A DNA stretch of 64,000 bases from Cristatella mucedo (Eukaryota; Bryozoa; Phylactolaemata; Cristatellidae), in assembly GCA_009760855.2 (NCBI GenBank), contig WPIO01000092.1, positions 1,300,501 through 1,364,500 on the forward strand. The letters are read 5' to 3'. How positions within the stretch are numbered: the stretch's first letter is position 1; each line of letters opens with the position of its first letter. The translations under genes and the position numbers were made by a program. Of this stretch, positions 23,130 through 35,159 are shown piece after piece. Below the pieces are notes generated by a model, which had not been told where the DNA came from, made no database searches, and worked only from the letters and a program-made list of their open reading frames with translations.

Positions 23130-23212
23130 TCATTAAAGAGCTATTACTTAGTGTATAGCTTAGCTGTCTTTCTCCCTAAGAGTGCAACAGTTGGAGTACT
23201 CATACTAACCGA
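23130..23212 (+). repeat. 85-bp repeat, copy 2
   Basis: CATTAAAGAGCTATTACTTA, TATAGCTTAGCTGTCTTTCT and AGAGTGCAACAGTTGGAGTA match the block inserted in LINE B at 16.66 kb. Confidence 0.7.
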
Positions 23213-23664
23213 ATTCTACCGCTTTCAATGCTTCTTACTCTGTTCTCATGGCCCTAGTATGAGCGTGACCACGCCCACGTCATTCCACCACAGCCGGACT
23301 CACACCGCTCCGCCTGGCTAACCGGCGCGCGTACCGGCTCAATAGGCGCTGCAGTTGGACAGTATCGGCTGACAAAGCTGGATTTAATTGCCCCGGGTCA
23401 GCTGTGGGCGCCTGACCCGCTAGTCCTGCAGCAAGGGTCTTTCTGCCTGTGCGTCGGCCTGTACGCACGCTATCCACTCTCTCTCTCCCTCTCACTCTCT
23501 CTCCTCTTCAGCTCACTTTTTCTCCTCTCCACTGACGCTCCGGAGCTGCTTCTACGACGGCTACTACATCCGTTTGTACGTTCGCACGCTTGCGTCACCT
23601 GCGTATAATGCAATACAGCCGTCGTCGTCAGTACGACAACCGGCTTGTTGGGACAACCTTCATT

Positions 23665-24049
23665 CTTCGTCGCACCGCCATCTTGAGCACGAGCCCCTAC
23701 ACTAGCACCTTCGGCGTGAACAAGTTTATCAACCACAGGTTCAACAACTGGAAAGGGGTCAACGGTAAGGACTGCAAAGCTAATGCACACCAAGGCATGA
23801 TTTTACTCACCATTCAATTGCATTTCCCTTTGCAGCAAATGTAAAGCGCCTAGAGAGAGATTAAGTTCTCTGAGGGCGCTTTATCAAGTGCATTATTATT
23901 ATTATTATTATTAAGGCGACGGTGGCTCTCTTCGTAACAAGGCGGTACAGAATGTCGGGGGCTTTCTGAATAAGGAGGCGCACATCGTCGCAGGAAAGAA
24001 GGGTTTCGAGAAGCAGGTGGCCAAAAAGCTGACAATTGAACTCGACTGA
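23665..24049 (+). pseudogene. Possible two-part gene fragment split by a LINE B insertion
   Basis: First part reads FGVNKFINHRFNNWKGVN before CG|GTAAGG. The second, after the LINE B tail at about 23914, reads GDGGSLRNKAVQ, FLNKEAHIVAGKKGF and VAKKLTIELD, then TGA. The join keeps the frame. NWK followed by a charged histidine-containing stretch is loosely like TTF/zf-type domains of hAT proteins, but I cannot assign it. Confidence 0.3.
23795..23914 (+). mobile_element. LINE B 3' hairpin fragment
   Basis: AAATGTAAAGCGCCTAGAGA, TCTCTGAGGGCGCTTTATCA and a (ATT)n tail, splitting the possible gene fragment at 23665-24049. Confidence 0.78.
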
Positions 24050-24284
24050 AAGGGTCAGTTTACGCGCCTCAATTCCCGATTATAGGAGTGGCAATTTCCT
24101 TGAGCTCGTTTGATAAGCGGGCTGTCGAGTTGGCCGTTGCCGCCGCGGAGGCAGAGAAGGCTCCACAAAAGCGCTCCGAAGACGAGCCCTGGAATGTATG
24201 AAGATATCATTAAAGCTCAAGCTCAAATGCACTCGCCGACGCCAATCGGCGATGACAACGCGGTGACGCCTACTGCTGAATCGT

Positions 24285-24366
24285 TACGTGCTTCGTTTGC
24301 AGCAAAAGTGCCTAGAAAGAGATTTAGTTCTCTGAGGGCGCTATATTAAATGTATTACTATTGTTA
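24285..24366 (+). mobile_element. LINE B 3' hairpin fragment
   Basis: GCAGCAAAAGTGCCTAGAAA, TCTCTGAGGGCGCTATATTA and ATTACTATTGTTA. Confidence 0.7.
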
Positions 24367-25313
24367 CGCTGCGTCGGTTCTCTCCTTCACGTGAAAAGAG
24401 AGGTTCGGGAACCGGGTCTGCAAACTACGTGGTAATAATCCTACCAAAGTTGAGCGTTTAAGTGATGGTGATAACCCTGATCGTCGTGGGAGAGGTCTCG
24501 ATGCGGGCGGTCGCTGGAAAAGCAACTCCGAGACTGGCGAGAGGAGCGAGGAGAGTCATGCTTCGCCCCTGCTCTGCGCGTAGTTAAATAAACTGGAGGT
24601 GTCGTTCGTCGGCGAACGTTCTGTACTGCCTGCGAGCAACGGCAATTAAACTTCGCACGCGGTACTGATTCCTTCGCATTCTGTATCGTATGTAGCTGCA
24701 CACGATGGAAGCATTTGTATAATCCCCCTTGAAATCCACCGACACCCGCCAGCTGGCCTACGTTCATCAGGAAGATGTGTATATCAAAATTTTTGGTAGA
24801 AAACGTCTAGCAATCCGTGCTTCTGTGCTCTGCAATGTAGCCAGTAAAAACCGGTTTCATTTTCTGATGCGCACAAAAACGTACGAAGTTACTAATGAAA
24901 TATTTTGTGCGACGGTTATACTTGAAATCGTCCTCACTCTTTACATCACATAATCGGTAAGACAAACATTGCTGTTTCAGAGTTCCATTACATAAATTCA
25001 TGCTTGAATCCTCACATTATTACATCAGGCGTGCATACAAATATTTCGGTGGCAATTTTAAGGGGCGAGGCAAAAGAGGGGAGGCAATTTGCATACCGAT
25101 TGTAAACAGTTGCGCTGGAAAAAAGTAAGTGGGCTAGAACCATAAAGCAGGTCCTATAAAATCGCACCAATTATTTATCACTAAAAAAGTAAATATTGAA
25201 ATATTGTATCTAGCATTAACGAGCTACATAATAATATACGCGCACTAAAGGTAACAGGTGTCTAACGAAAAGTGAATGATTCTTTGCCATTCATAAAATA
25301 TAGTACTTATATA

Positions 25314-25583
25314 ATGTCAGTCCCCAACTTATAAAATACATAGGGACCGGAAAACCTGCCGTAAGTCGAGAATGGTCCAAAAAGAGCCCTCAGTACCTAT
25401 AATGCATAGCTGTCAGACACGGTTTCATCATCTCTGTTGGTGCTGTTGTCAAATCTATGGGTCGCGCGCAGATTTTGAAAGTTTTCTTGGATTCATTTTG
25501 ATTTTCTACTTTTTTCGCGACCGTGGCTGAGTTCATATTTCTGAATTTTGTATATAGAACCAAAGTAAGTCGGGGGCTGACTG
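25314..25583. mobile_element. pogo/Tc1-mariner-like MITE
   Basis: About 270 bases ending ...AAGTAAGTCGGGGGCTGACTG before TA, and starting after TA with TCAGTCCCCAACTTAT. The two ends are inverted repeats of the CAGTCAGCCCCCGACTTA type and the TA on both sides fits a TA target. No coding capacity. Confidence 0.55.
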
Positions 25584-25615
25584 TACATACAGACTAAATA
25601 TATATGTGCGCGTCT

Positions 25616-25692
25616 AAGTGTGTGTATGTGTGCGAGTGGAGTGTGTGTGTGTGTGTGTGTGTGTGCGTGCGCGCTCGCGCGCGTGCGTGTGC
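25616..25692 (+). repeat. (GT)n/(GC)n mixed microsatellite
   Basis: GT array, then alternating GCGCGCTCGCGCGCG and GTGCGTG, a purine-pyrimidine alternation that could favour Z-DNA. Confidence 0.9.
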
Positions 25693-26920
25693 AAGTGTAT
25701 AACTGAATATACTGTTGACAAAGCAGATTTGTTCACCTGAGCCATCTTTATAGATAAATAAGGACAAATAATGTGTACTGCCACTTCATGAAAACCACCT
25801 AATAGATTTAAAAAAGTACACCGTCTTTGTAGCAAGATCACATGCTAATGAGGCCACCTAAGACCAGGAGCCCGACAGTGCAGGGGTCTACCGGGACCGT
25901 AGCCTGGAGCAGCCCTAGTTCGGCGGCTGGTGGCCCAGTTCCACGTGTGATGCTTTGGGTTCTTGGATCCGATGGATATCCACGATCCAGAAGCGATGAC
26001 TTATGGTCGACGCAGCCCGTTACCTCCACCAAGACGCGACCCATTAGCTGTCAGCAGACTGGGAAATTCGGGTCGGGCCATCACGTGATCGGCGTCAGAA
26101 TGCCTTTGACTAGCATGTCGATAGACGTGGAATAACGGATATACAGGGTCCTCCTATTTATGCGTATATTTGTATTTATATGCGTGCGCTTGCGTGCGCG
26201 CGGGTGCGTGCGTGAGTGCGAGGGTCTGAGTAAGTGTTAGTTCATTTGTACGAGCTCTCGCCCATCAGTTACATTGCGAAGCTGTGAGGGTTCGGCGGAT
26301 AAGTATTCCTTGTGAATAGATGTGAACTGGTCCCTTTAACAAATCCATGTTTAATTGAATTCATACCACGTAAAAAAAGAAAAACTTGCTTTAAGCACGG
26401 GAGGTCATGAACAGATATCAGGCAGGATACACGAGACAGATAAGAGGACATTTATACTGTTGTAGCAGCTCACACCAAGGTCTCAGCCTACGGGCAAGGT
26501 GCTCGCTCTTTACTAGTACTAATAATACTAACATACAGTCTTTGCCCGTAGGTACTGAGTATTATTTACTACTTGTATGCGACAGAAGTGTAGAGCGTGT
26601 GCATTACCCTCTATAATCTTTACGTTTGTGACCAGGACAACAGTCAACTTGAAATAAACCCAATACCGCTGAAAAAAACTAAAAACATTCGAGCGTTGTG
26701 GTTCACAGTGAGTCAGAATGAATAGCAAATGAATTAAATTGCAAATTCAAAATGCAAATTCAAAATGCATTTACTCAGAAGCTATACAAAACTGACCGCT
26801 CAAAATGATTCAAAAATGGATATATGCTCTAGATTTATGAATATACAGTAAACTTCTTTCTCAGAGAAACATTCAAACGAAGTCGCCATAAAGTTTTAAA
26901 TAAAACAAATAAATATAATT

Positions 26921-27050
26921 CATTTGTATAGTGCCCTAAGAGAACATAATCTCTATTCAGGCCTTCACATATGCCACGGGGCTCAAGCCCGCAACCTTGG
27001 TATGACCTTGGTCGGGGCGAGGATCTTAACCATTGGCCAAACCGTTATAC
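26921..27050 (-). mobile_element. SINE S2
   Basis: In reverse: tail GTATAGTGCCCTAAGAGAAC, CTCTATTCAGGC, B-box part CACGGGGCTCAAGCCCGC and A-box part CCATTGGCCAAACC. Confidence 0.72.
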
Positions 27051-27729
27051 TGTACTTGGTAATGACTTTCAAGGTTCAGTTCATCCTGGTGAAAGCGCTC
27101 GCATTTTTCCTCGAGTAAGCTCCCGTATTCTACTTGAAATTGCAGATAGGAACATTAAGTTTGGAGATCTGCATCCCATTTTAGCGTAGTTTATTCTAGA
27201 GAGCCTGAACCAGCTGCTCAGAGTTTCCAGCCTCGTGATGAAGCCGATGAAGTCATTGAGACCACTGCATCAAAACTGTTCCAAGAGGCTTTCTCCGTCC
27301 TGCTTAGCTTCTCTGCGAATTTGTCCTACTCTACGATCGTCTTTATCTGCGGTTCGTAGATGTTCCACTTTCAACAGCTTCACTAGTTCTCCGCTCCTTG
27401 AGCCTAGATGGCAGACACTTCACATTGGACCTGGAAGACCAAGGTCTGTGATCAGATGGTTGATATCTTTCTGGTTGGAAAAGTAAGCTGCTCGTGTCTC
27501 CCGAGCAGCATCTGGGAAATTAGAAAGAGCTCTTGACCATCACTTGAATGGCTGCTCTCTCCAGAAAATGACTTATCGCCCTCCGTAGGAGTAGCACAGG
27601 GCAGTGCGACACGAGGGCGATGAATGAAGGAACGTTCGGATGCACAATGAGAGGTGCACTTTTGCTGACAATGCACAAAGACCCAGCAAATGATGTAAGG
27701 AAGAGTTTTAGTTTTTGTAAGGAAGGGTT

Positions 27730-28215
27730 CAGGTGAGTTTTTAGCTTCTTTTTTAAATGTCTTGTTACTGTCAGGGGATGCCATGACGTCCATCATGAGT
27801 GAGTTTCAGGCTTAGGAGATGCGAACTAAAGCTAGGTCTCCAACAGATTTGAGGCTGGTTTGAGGCACACAGCTTAACGACTTATAATAATAATAATAAT
27901 CCGCTTGATAAAGCGCCCTCAGAGAACTCCATCTCTTTCTAGGCGCTTTACATTTGCTGCAAAGGGAACCGCGATTGAATTGTAAGATCATGCTTGATAA
28001 ACAACATGAATAACGTGGTTAGGGGTGACATGCACAGGGTCAGCACGTAAGTGTGGTTAGTGGCAGCATGCACGGTGTCAGCACGCATAAGCACATACAG
28101 GACGAATCACAGGGACCCACTAAATGCTGTCCTAATTAGGTGTTTTTTCAAGTTCCTCTTAAATGTAGTCCAGTCAGGGGATGTTGTGACGCAAGTCGGG
28201 AGTGAGTTCCAGTAA
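27730..28215 (-). mobile_element. Two LINE B 3' fragments
   Basis: A degraded reverse fragment at 27730-27880 (coding part) is followed by a second reverse copy from the (AAT)n at 27888 with AAAGCGCCCTCAGAGAACTC and the full UTR to about 28215. Confidence 0.75.
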
Positions 28216-29004
28216 CCTCTAGACGACTTAAAATTCTGACGGCATGATGCCTCAAGTCTAATTTGGTAACTCCGGATAGGTCGGCTGGAAGAAGAGACGT
28301 GAAGAGGCTAGAGAGTGTGGAAAACCTGGTAGTCGATACACTAGTTGACATATAAGCCAGTTCAGGTTGGTGAGAAGTGGTGTAATGCGGTACGTCACAT
28401 ATGCATGGATGCGATATTTTGGATGTGGTCTCTACTTCCATGTATGGACCGAATTTTCGCAATAATAGAAGTAGCTGAGAGTAGGCAGACCTGACTGTAG
28501 AGCTGATGTGGCGTTCGAGCGAAAGATCACTTCGGAACAGGTCAACCAGATTTCATGCACATGCTACGTGTGATATGCTTGTCGAGCTTATTTTGAGGGT
28601 TAGGTTTTACAATTTTTAAGTAATCCAACGTTTTTACACCCCTAATAAGTTGCTTTTTTATCACTCAATTTGAGAGAGTTGGTCGTCATCTTAGTGGGAA
28701 TGTCAGCAGTACATGCTGCACTGGAGTTGAGAGTTCGATGTGATGGAAGGAAGGCAGGAATGAATCGAAATACAGGTACAGTTGTGTGTCATCTGTCATA
28801 GAAGTGAAAGCCTAGAGCGAGCTTGGCGATCATATTGCCAAGAGGAAGAGTAAACACTGAAAATGTGTGGACTAAGCACAGGACCCCAAGGAACCTACGA
28901 TTTAGAGGCTTCTCGGATGACCATTTTCCGTTTATGTGAAGGCTCTGAAGTATCCTACTGAGATGTCTCTTCTTACGAAGCTCCCAAAGACTACGTGAGT
29001 ATTA
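28216..29004. other. Unassigned, probably retroelement-derived
   Basis: Reverse-strand text resembles the region between LINE copies, but no domain could be read. No gene supported. Confidence 0.4.
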
Positions 29005-30720
29005 AGAAGGGGAGTTTTGTATAGCTTACTCACAGCCTAAGAGGCTTTCGGTACGCATTCGGTGGCCAACTGACTTCACTGATCTCACGAAACAATGAGA
29101 AAGCGGGAAGCACAGCTGAGTAAGGAGGGCAGTTAAGGTGGTGAGTAGCATGGAAGTAGCAGCTCAGGATGGCTGGAAAGGATGCACCATAGTCGGAAGC
29201 AGGCGAGCAGATATCGTTGCGTAAGAATAGTAGAAGTGAGTTCCACAGTCTAGGGCCTGCAGAGCAAAATTTTCTGTCGTCAACGGTCTTTATGTAGAGA
29301 AATGGAGCGGCTAATTTATTGTCCATACAGGTCCTGAGGGCACGAGGAGGCTGAAACTGGTTCAGCAGTTTAGCTAAGTATGAAGGAGCCAAGCCGTGGC
29401 AGGCCTTATGGGTCAGCATAAGAACTTTGCTCTGTATCCGTTAACCAACCGGCAGCCACCCTAGCTCTCTTAGCAAAGGAGACACACGGTCAAGCATCTG
29501 GGATTTGCAAACTAGCCTTGCAGCCATATTCATAGCCAGCTGCAGTGGCCTAGTTGCCTTTTTTTTTGGTAGCCCAGCCAAAATTAAACTACAATAATCT
29601 AGCCGAGATAGAACTAAGGCGCTAGTAAATTGTGTGCAAGCCACTGTGGAAGACAGTTCCTAATCTTAGATATAGATCGGACGTGATGGCTAACTGTAGA
29701 AGCAGTCTTCTGAAAGCTTTTAAAATTTAGACAGTTTTCGAAGACGACGCTTAAATTCCGACTATGTGGTGATGGTCGCACAACAGCATCACTTTTTAGT
29801 AAAGCAAAGCCTTCTAATCTAGTCACACTGCTAGGGTGTCCTATGAACAGCAGTTCAGTTTTATCGTCGTTTTGTTTCAAGAAATTTTCTGACAACCAGG
29901 ATTGAATATCGGCAAGGCAACCACTCAGGTTAGCAGTTGCTCACTACCTCAACTGCTCTCCTGACTCTGCTATGCTTTCCACTTTCTCTTTGTTGTGTGA
30001 GACGAAGTCTGTTGGCTACCGAATGCGTACCGAGAGCCGCTTAGGCTGTGAGTGCGCTATACAAAACTCTCCTGCGTAACACCCACTTAGCCGTTATGAC
30101 TTTGTGGAGTTACAGACGGAGATACATTACATTTACATTGCTGCGGCAGATTCCGACGGTTAATCACAACTACCGCTCAGTATCGTCAACATGAAAGTGG
30201 TAGCCTATTCCATGGGCCCGAATAATTTTTCCCAGAGGTCAAGTACAAATGGAGAACAGCAAAGAACGGAGGACTGACCCGTGTGTGACACCACAGGTGT
30301 CTGGTGGATCAGACCTGAGCCCCATACGAAACGGATTGAACACGGCTGGACAAATATGGTTTGAACCATGCTGGTGTCTCGTGTGACAGACCGATCGTTG
30401 TTCTCAATCGTTCAAGCAGGATGTCGTTAACAATAGTGGTGAATGCAGCTGATAGATCTAGCAGAGCTAGGGCAGTGACATTTCTGTCATCGTTGCTGCA
30501 TAGGATGTCATTGGTTAGACGGAGGAGAGCCGTTTCAGTGGTGTTGCTGTTTGAACTACAACTGAAATAGGCCCTAAACAATTGCAGTGCAGAGCCAGTG
30601 ATGCCTAGGCAAATGAGGTGTTCAAAATAGACTTGGTGATCAATAGTATTAAATGCCGTCTATATATCCAGCAGAACAAGCAGAGACTCTACCTAAACCG
30701 GCAGTACTAAGAAGGTAATT
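29005..30720 (-). mobile_element. LINE A fragment (RT and 3' end), interrupted
   Basis: Pieces of RT read on the - strand: ALALLDLSAAF near 30.45 kb, FLKQNDDKTELLFIGHP near 29.88 kb, SRLDYCSLILAGLP near 29.6 kb and LTHKACHGLAPSYLAKLL at 29.4 kb, with frameshifts between. Truncated at 5' and split by a nested + strand insertion at 29942-30137. Confidence 0.88.
29942..30137 (+). mobile_element. Nested 5'-truncated LINE A 3' end
   Basis: About 196 bases matching the last part of LINE A from CACTACCTCAACTG to its ACATT tail, lying opposite to the LINE A copy it sits in. Flanked by TTGCT on both sides (29937-29941 and 30138-30142). LINE A at 21.6 kb reads straight through this point. Confidence 0.85.
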
Positions 30721-31407
30721 TTACACTCGCAGCAGTGCTGACTCCCTTGAGTGCTAAAGCCCACTCTAACCCTAAGCTGCATTCAGGGTGACACGTTAGC
30801 CAACAGATTTCATCCTACAAAAAATGTTAAGCCCTATTTTGCAAATGCAAACGATAGCTTGCTAAGACATGCAAAGAACAAGGATTTGTTAGTCTTTCAA
30901 AATCGAACCATCACCAGGCTCAGCACTCCCGACACACTACACACTGAGCAAGTTGAGGCAGAAATAGGTTGCCTACATTGTATAAGAGCTCGGACACCAA
31001 ACCACAAAATTCTTACCAGATGCCTAAGCTGAGCAAACGAGTTAGTTGTTTGACTTATATTCAAAAGCCACAACTTTGAAAAAAAACGTGCGATATGCAC
31101 TCTATAGCAATAAATATCGTATTCTAGAAGCTAGGTTTACAGAGAGACGACAGAGGTGTTTTGCTTTAAAGCAAGTCTGGTTGGCAAGCATAACTCAACA
31201 TTTCATTGGCAGTCATGAGAACAGCATCATTGCGAGCATATCTGTCGGCAAACCAAAGTGTAGGCATCGGAGACATCGCATTTGAATCGTTGCAATCCGT
31301 TACTTGACTTTGGTGGCAGTATAGTATTTGATCGAATCATGCTCTAGAGTGCACTGCGGTCACGACCCACCTCGTGCGGTCGTACCAATGTGGCTTTGGT
31401 GCGATCG

Positions 31408-32364
31408 CTAATCCTTGCGGCTGAGCACAAAAACGTAGTCATCAAGAACGTAGAACGAGCGCGTCATGTCACCCTCGCACAAGTAGGGCACGCGTGTGAA
31501 AGCTTCAACGACGAAAGATTCAGCCTGCAACAGTGCAACAAGGGTGGCGATTTGCTCCTCCTTCGTTTTGCCGCGAATGTCGAGGCCCTCGGACGGGTTT
31601 TTACTTGCAGTGCTCTCTACGTACGTTGAAAATGGTAGCACGAGGGCGATAATAGCCTTGCCGCCGGACGCTAGAGCGTGACGAATCTTACGAAGCAACG
31701 TCAGAGGCTTGTCGCACCTGTCGAGAACGTTAAGGCAGCTAATCAAGTCATATTGACGGTGGTCCCATTCATCGACACCGAGAATTCCATACCCTAGCTG
31801 CTGCAGGCGCCACTGCATCTGCCCAGAAGTTTCCGTGGCGTAAACTGCTTCGAAATGCTGTGCCATCTTTACGGTTACCTTGCCGTCGCCAGCTCCCAGG
31901 TCGATTAGGCTGCCGCTCCTCGCGTGCGCAGCCTTCCCAGTGAGCTTCCGAAAGTTATCGCCAGACAGGACGAACATTGATCCTCTACCAAGAAACCCGT
32001 TCGCCGATGTCTGGGTCATGAACATTTTCAAAATGGGAAGCACAAGCGAATGATACAATTGGAGCAGAAACGAATCCGCTTTCTCGTAGCAGTTCTGCAG
32101 GAACTCTGCAGTCTCGAAGTCTTCTTCGCTGCGTCTAAACAATGCAGAAACATTGTCGGGCAACTTCGTCAAGTCCACAGTGTACCAGTAGCTGTGGTCC
32201 TCCTGACGGTGCCGCTCGTCCGCCTGCTGCCGCTCCAGTATGGCCCTGGCCACGGCGCCGCGAAGCATTTCTCTCACGTACGCTGCGATGCCCGCGAAGG
32301 CAACCACGACGAGAGAGAATACGAATAGGCGACGCGTGAGACCGTCAATCTGCACAATTAGCAT
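31408..32364 (-). CDS. METTL9: METTL9 (DREV) protein-histidine N-methyltransferase, intronless
   Basis: Complete 318-residue ORF from ATG at 32364 to TAG at 31408. Human METTL9 transfers methyl from SAM to a ring nitrogen of histidine in HxH-type motifs (known for the family). Seen: a signal-anchor-like segment at residues 12-30; LLQLYHSLVLPIL at 100-112; NGFLGRGSMFVLS at 122-134; the SAM-binding motif I LIDLGAGDGKVT at 153-164; YDLISCLNVLDRCDKPLTLL at 205-224, the DREV signature; and VPYLCEGDM at 293-300. Length matches human METTL9. The whole frame lies in one exon, whereas vertebrate METTL9 is split. Either introns were lost or this is a functional retrocopy. No stop, frameshift or adjacent poly(A) tract was seen, so it looks functional. 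Confidence 0.95.
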   Translation of the reverse strand: MLIVQIDGLTRRLFVFSLVVVAFAGIAAYVREMLRGAVARAILERQQADERHRQEDHSYWYTVDLTKLPDNVSALFRRSEEDFETAEFLQNCYEKADSFLLQLYHSLVLPILKMFMTQTSANGFLGRGSMFVLSGDNFRKLTGKAAHARSGSLIDLGAGDGKVTVKMAQHFEAVYATETSGQMQWRLQQLGYGILGVDEWDHRQYDLISCLNVLDRCDKPLTLLRKIRHALASGGKAIIALVLPFSTYVESTASKNPSEGLDIRGKTKEEQIATLVALLQAESFVVEAFTRVPYLCEGDMTRSFYVLDDYVFVLSRKD

Positions 32365-33767
32365 GCCGAATCCTGCTTAGGACGCTCTCATCGACCTGGG
32401 GGCCGCCATGTGTGGTGACGTAAGTACAGGCATTCTAGACTTCTAACGTAAGAGAGCTCTTAACGTTTCCGCCATTACCGAAGTTGCCGACGTGGCTATG
32501 AACACTAAGCTCATAGCTGGCTATGAACGCTTTGCTCATGGAAGACTAGATTGCTTGCTGTGCACACTGTGCCCATAGCAAAACATTCCTAGCCTCCTGT
32601 AGGTATACAATAAAAGCACGTTTTTCACATCGATAATTACTAGTTAGTAGATTTTTGAGATAGCGAATCCTCTCAAGAGGAAGACGTAGGTTGACTTCTT
32701 AATCGAGGAAACCGCAGAATACATTTTCTAAGTGGCACCAAAACATTTGTCGACTGCCACGATAAGAAAGAGACCGCGAGAGAGAAAGGCAGCCCATGCG
32801 TAAATCTATTACAGTAATGGTCAAAGTGTTGTTTAGTTTGATGATGCTACCGTATGCCGATTTTTATCGTCTTCTGGCCAGATGTTCAGCAATTGCTCCA
32901 AGCACCGCAGCCCAGTTCTTAGTCGCATCTGCAGATTACTCAATACTGAGGGTTTCCTGGATAAATGTGAGTATATATTTCCGTCTCAATCCCACAGAGC
33001 CACGAAAACTCATTTCCATTAGTGCAGACGCTGGTATTGATGTTGGCAGCCCCGAAGCCTAAGCTTTGAATATCAGTTTTTATCACACGCCAACCAAACC
33101 CTTGTAAGGAAGATTTTTTGTTGCCTCGCAACCGTAGTGGTGGGAAAATGCGCATTCGTTGCCTTGAATCTTTTAAGGAGGGCTGTAATTTTCAATTTGT
33201 CTTCGTAAATCTTGTGACGGTTGTGTATTCAGCCAGCACTAGCAGCTCTTAAAATGAGAATGTGGTTACGGTTTTCTTATTTTTTGCTCGCTGTTGCGGC
33301 TCCGGACCAGTAACCACCGAAAATTCTAGATAGACAGTGTAATCTTTGGGAGCCCTATTTTATCAAGGAAGCCGCCGCTAAATTTGATCAAGTCGCAGAC
33401 GAATGCCGCTTAAAAGAGAAACGAAATCGCAGATGCTAAAAGATAGACGAGGGGAAAATACAAGAACGAAAACAAAAGGGTTCGTACTACGAGGCTCCTG
33501 CCTGTTTTTTACCTGAGTGCACGATTTTAGAGCACTCTGTTCGACTCTTGGTGCTGTAAAGAATGTTGCAGCTAAAGAAAGAGATTTCGAAGAAGCTATG
33601 AAATTATTCACTAAAGCTGCCTCGAAGGTAAATAAAAGATATGAAGCACTTTTTTGGGGATATTCGTCTGCCGAATACGAGTTCATTGAAGCCCGCCAAG
33701 ATTCGCAGTTGCAGCAAACTTCCGGCTCCAAACTGCTGCTACGATATATGAGGCAAAAGTCAAATCA
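32365..33767. other. METTL9 upstream region, nothing recognised
   Basis: No canonical TATA or CpG-rich promoter is obvious upstream of the METTL9 ATG. A frame at 33517-33774 runs into a SINE and resembles nothing known. Confidence 0.5.
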
Positions 33768-33905
33768 TTTGTAATGCACTCCATGAGAACTCGTTCTCTA
33801 TTCGGGCGCTGCACATATGCCACAGAGCTCGAGTCCACGGCCTCTTTTCAGCAAATACATTGACCTTGACCTTGGGGTCGAGGTGAGCAATCCGAACTTC
33901 ATCCT
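33768..33905 (-). mobile_element. SINE S2, 5' part degraded
   Basis: AATGCACTCCATGAGAACTC, CTCTATTCGGGCGCTGCACA and AGAGCTCGAGTCCACG identify it. The tRNA-like A-box end is poorly preserved. Confidence 0.62.
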
Positions 33906-33961
33906 TGAACCTCATAGCTCGTTCTGCCTCTTTGTTAGAATGACAGTCGGCCCACGCGATT

Positions 33962-34068
33962 AAACACTGGGTTTCCCTTTGCAGCAAATGTAAAGCGCCC
34001 AGAAAGAGATTGAGTTCTATGAGGGCCCTTTATCAAGTGCATTACTACTATATTATTATTATTAAGCA
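33962..34068 (+). mobile_element. LINE B 3' hairpin fragment
   Basis: GCAGCAAATGTAAAGCGCCC, GAGATTGAGTTCTATGAGGG and a ATT tail at the end. Confidence 0.75.
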
Positions 34069-34264
34069 TTAAGCTGCCAGCGCGGCTCGACGCAACCAGC
34101 ACGAAGAGACCGTGACCTGCATTCCGTGACCTCCAGACGACCTCCAGATCACATCACTGATCAAGAAGACATGGAGATGCTAACAGCTAATTTGACCGCT
34201 GCCAAAGGCACTATAGTGGCTTATCTGGTCTGTCGTCAACGGCGTAGCTAGTAAATTAGACCAC

Positions 34265-34865
34265 CTCTGTCCGGGCTTCACGGGGCCGTATCTTGGATCA
34301 TATTGATTTCCAAAGCCTTAGCTTGGCATGCAGCTTATTTCACTAATCTTGACATATCCAACCTTCTTGCTCTAGTCATCTCGCCGTCCATCGAGCTAGA
34401 TTGAAATATTTTGGTGATCGAACATTCACCTCGTTTGCATCAGAAGTCTCCAGCTCGCTTCCAGCTACGGTTATTAGCAGCAATGACTTTTCAGCTTTTA
34501 AGTCTTGACTCAAGACGCACCTGGTCGGGTCAGCCTTATCTTCGCCTCAATGAACTTATCTTTGGTCACATGACTCTTTGTGTGAGTAACTTTGCATGAA
34601 TCAGCGGTCTTTACTGCGTATATGTTTTACTAACCACTTTAGCTGAGTGCCAATATGTTTGCTTTAGCATACTCGCCTAAGTATTACGCTTACTGGCTTT
34701 CGCATGCTTGATATCTCGCATGTGACTAACCCTTGGATACAGGTTCCCTTGCAGCTTGTTGCTTTCTCTCGCGGCTTTCTTGAGTTGCAAAGCGTCGGAT
34801 TAGATCGTGATTTCTCTTAGGGTGCAATATAAACAGCCTATTAGTATTTTTATTATCATTAACTT
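34265..34865 (+). mobile_element. Diverged L2-like LINE 3' end
   Basis: Weak coding RYFGDRTFTSF, ASEVSSSLPAT and SNDFSAFKS before a stop and LKTHL-like remnant, then TTGCAAAGCGTCGGATTAGA, TTCTCTTAGGGTGCAATATA and an ATT-rich end. A relative of LINE B, not the same subfamily. Confidence 0.6.
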
Positions 34866-35159
34866 CTACTCAGGCTTCCACCCAAGCCATATAGCCAGCG
34901 ACAGAGCCAGGGAGGAAATACCAGCACTTTTTTATAGGTTGGGGCAAGACCCGAAAGATTTTCTAATGGGTGGTGCTAGATCCACAATTATTATTAAAAC
35001 ATTGTGCTATTCACCATAAACTTAGCGTTAGATTATCAAGTAGAATTCAGATATAATATCATTGCTGGTGACCGTCGGAGCCTGTAGGATTGGGGGGCGG
35101 CCAAAGGTCGCAGGCCCGCGTAGGTTCGCAAATGTCATATGCCACCCCCTGGCTCTGCA

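Noticed and set aside
33517-33774. 85-codon + strand frame with an Ala/Lys-rich helical look
   Set aside because: No recognisable domain, and its end falls within a SINE S2 copy.
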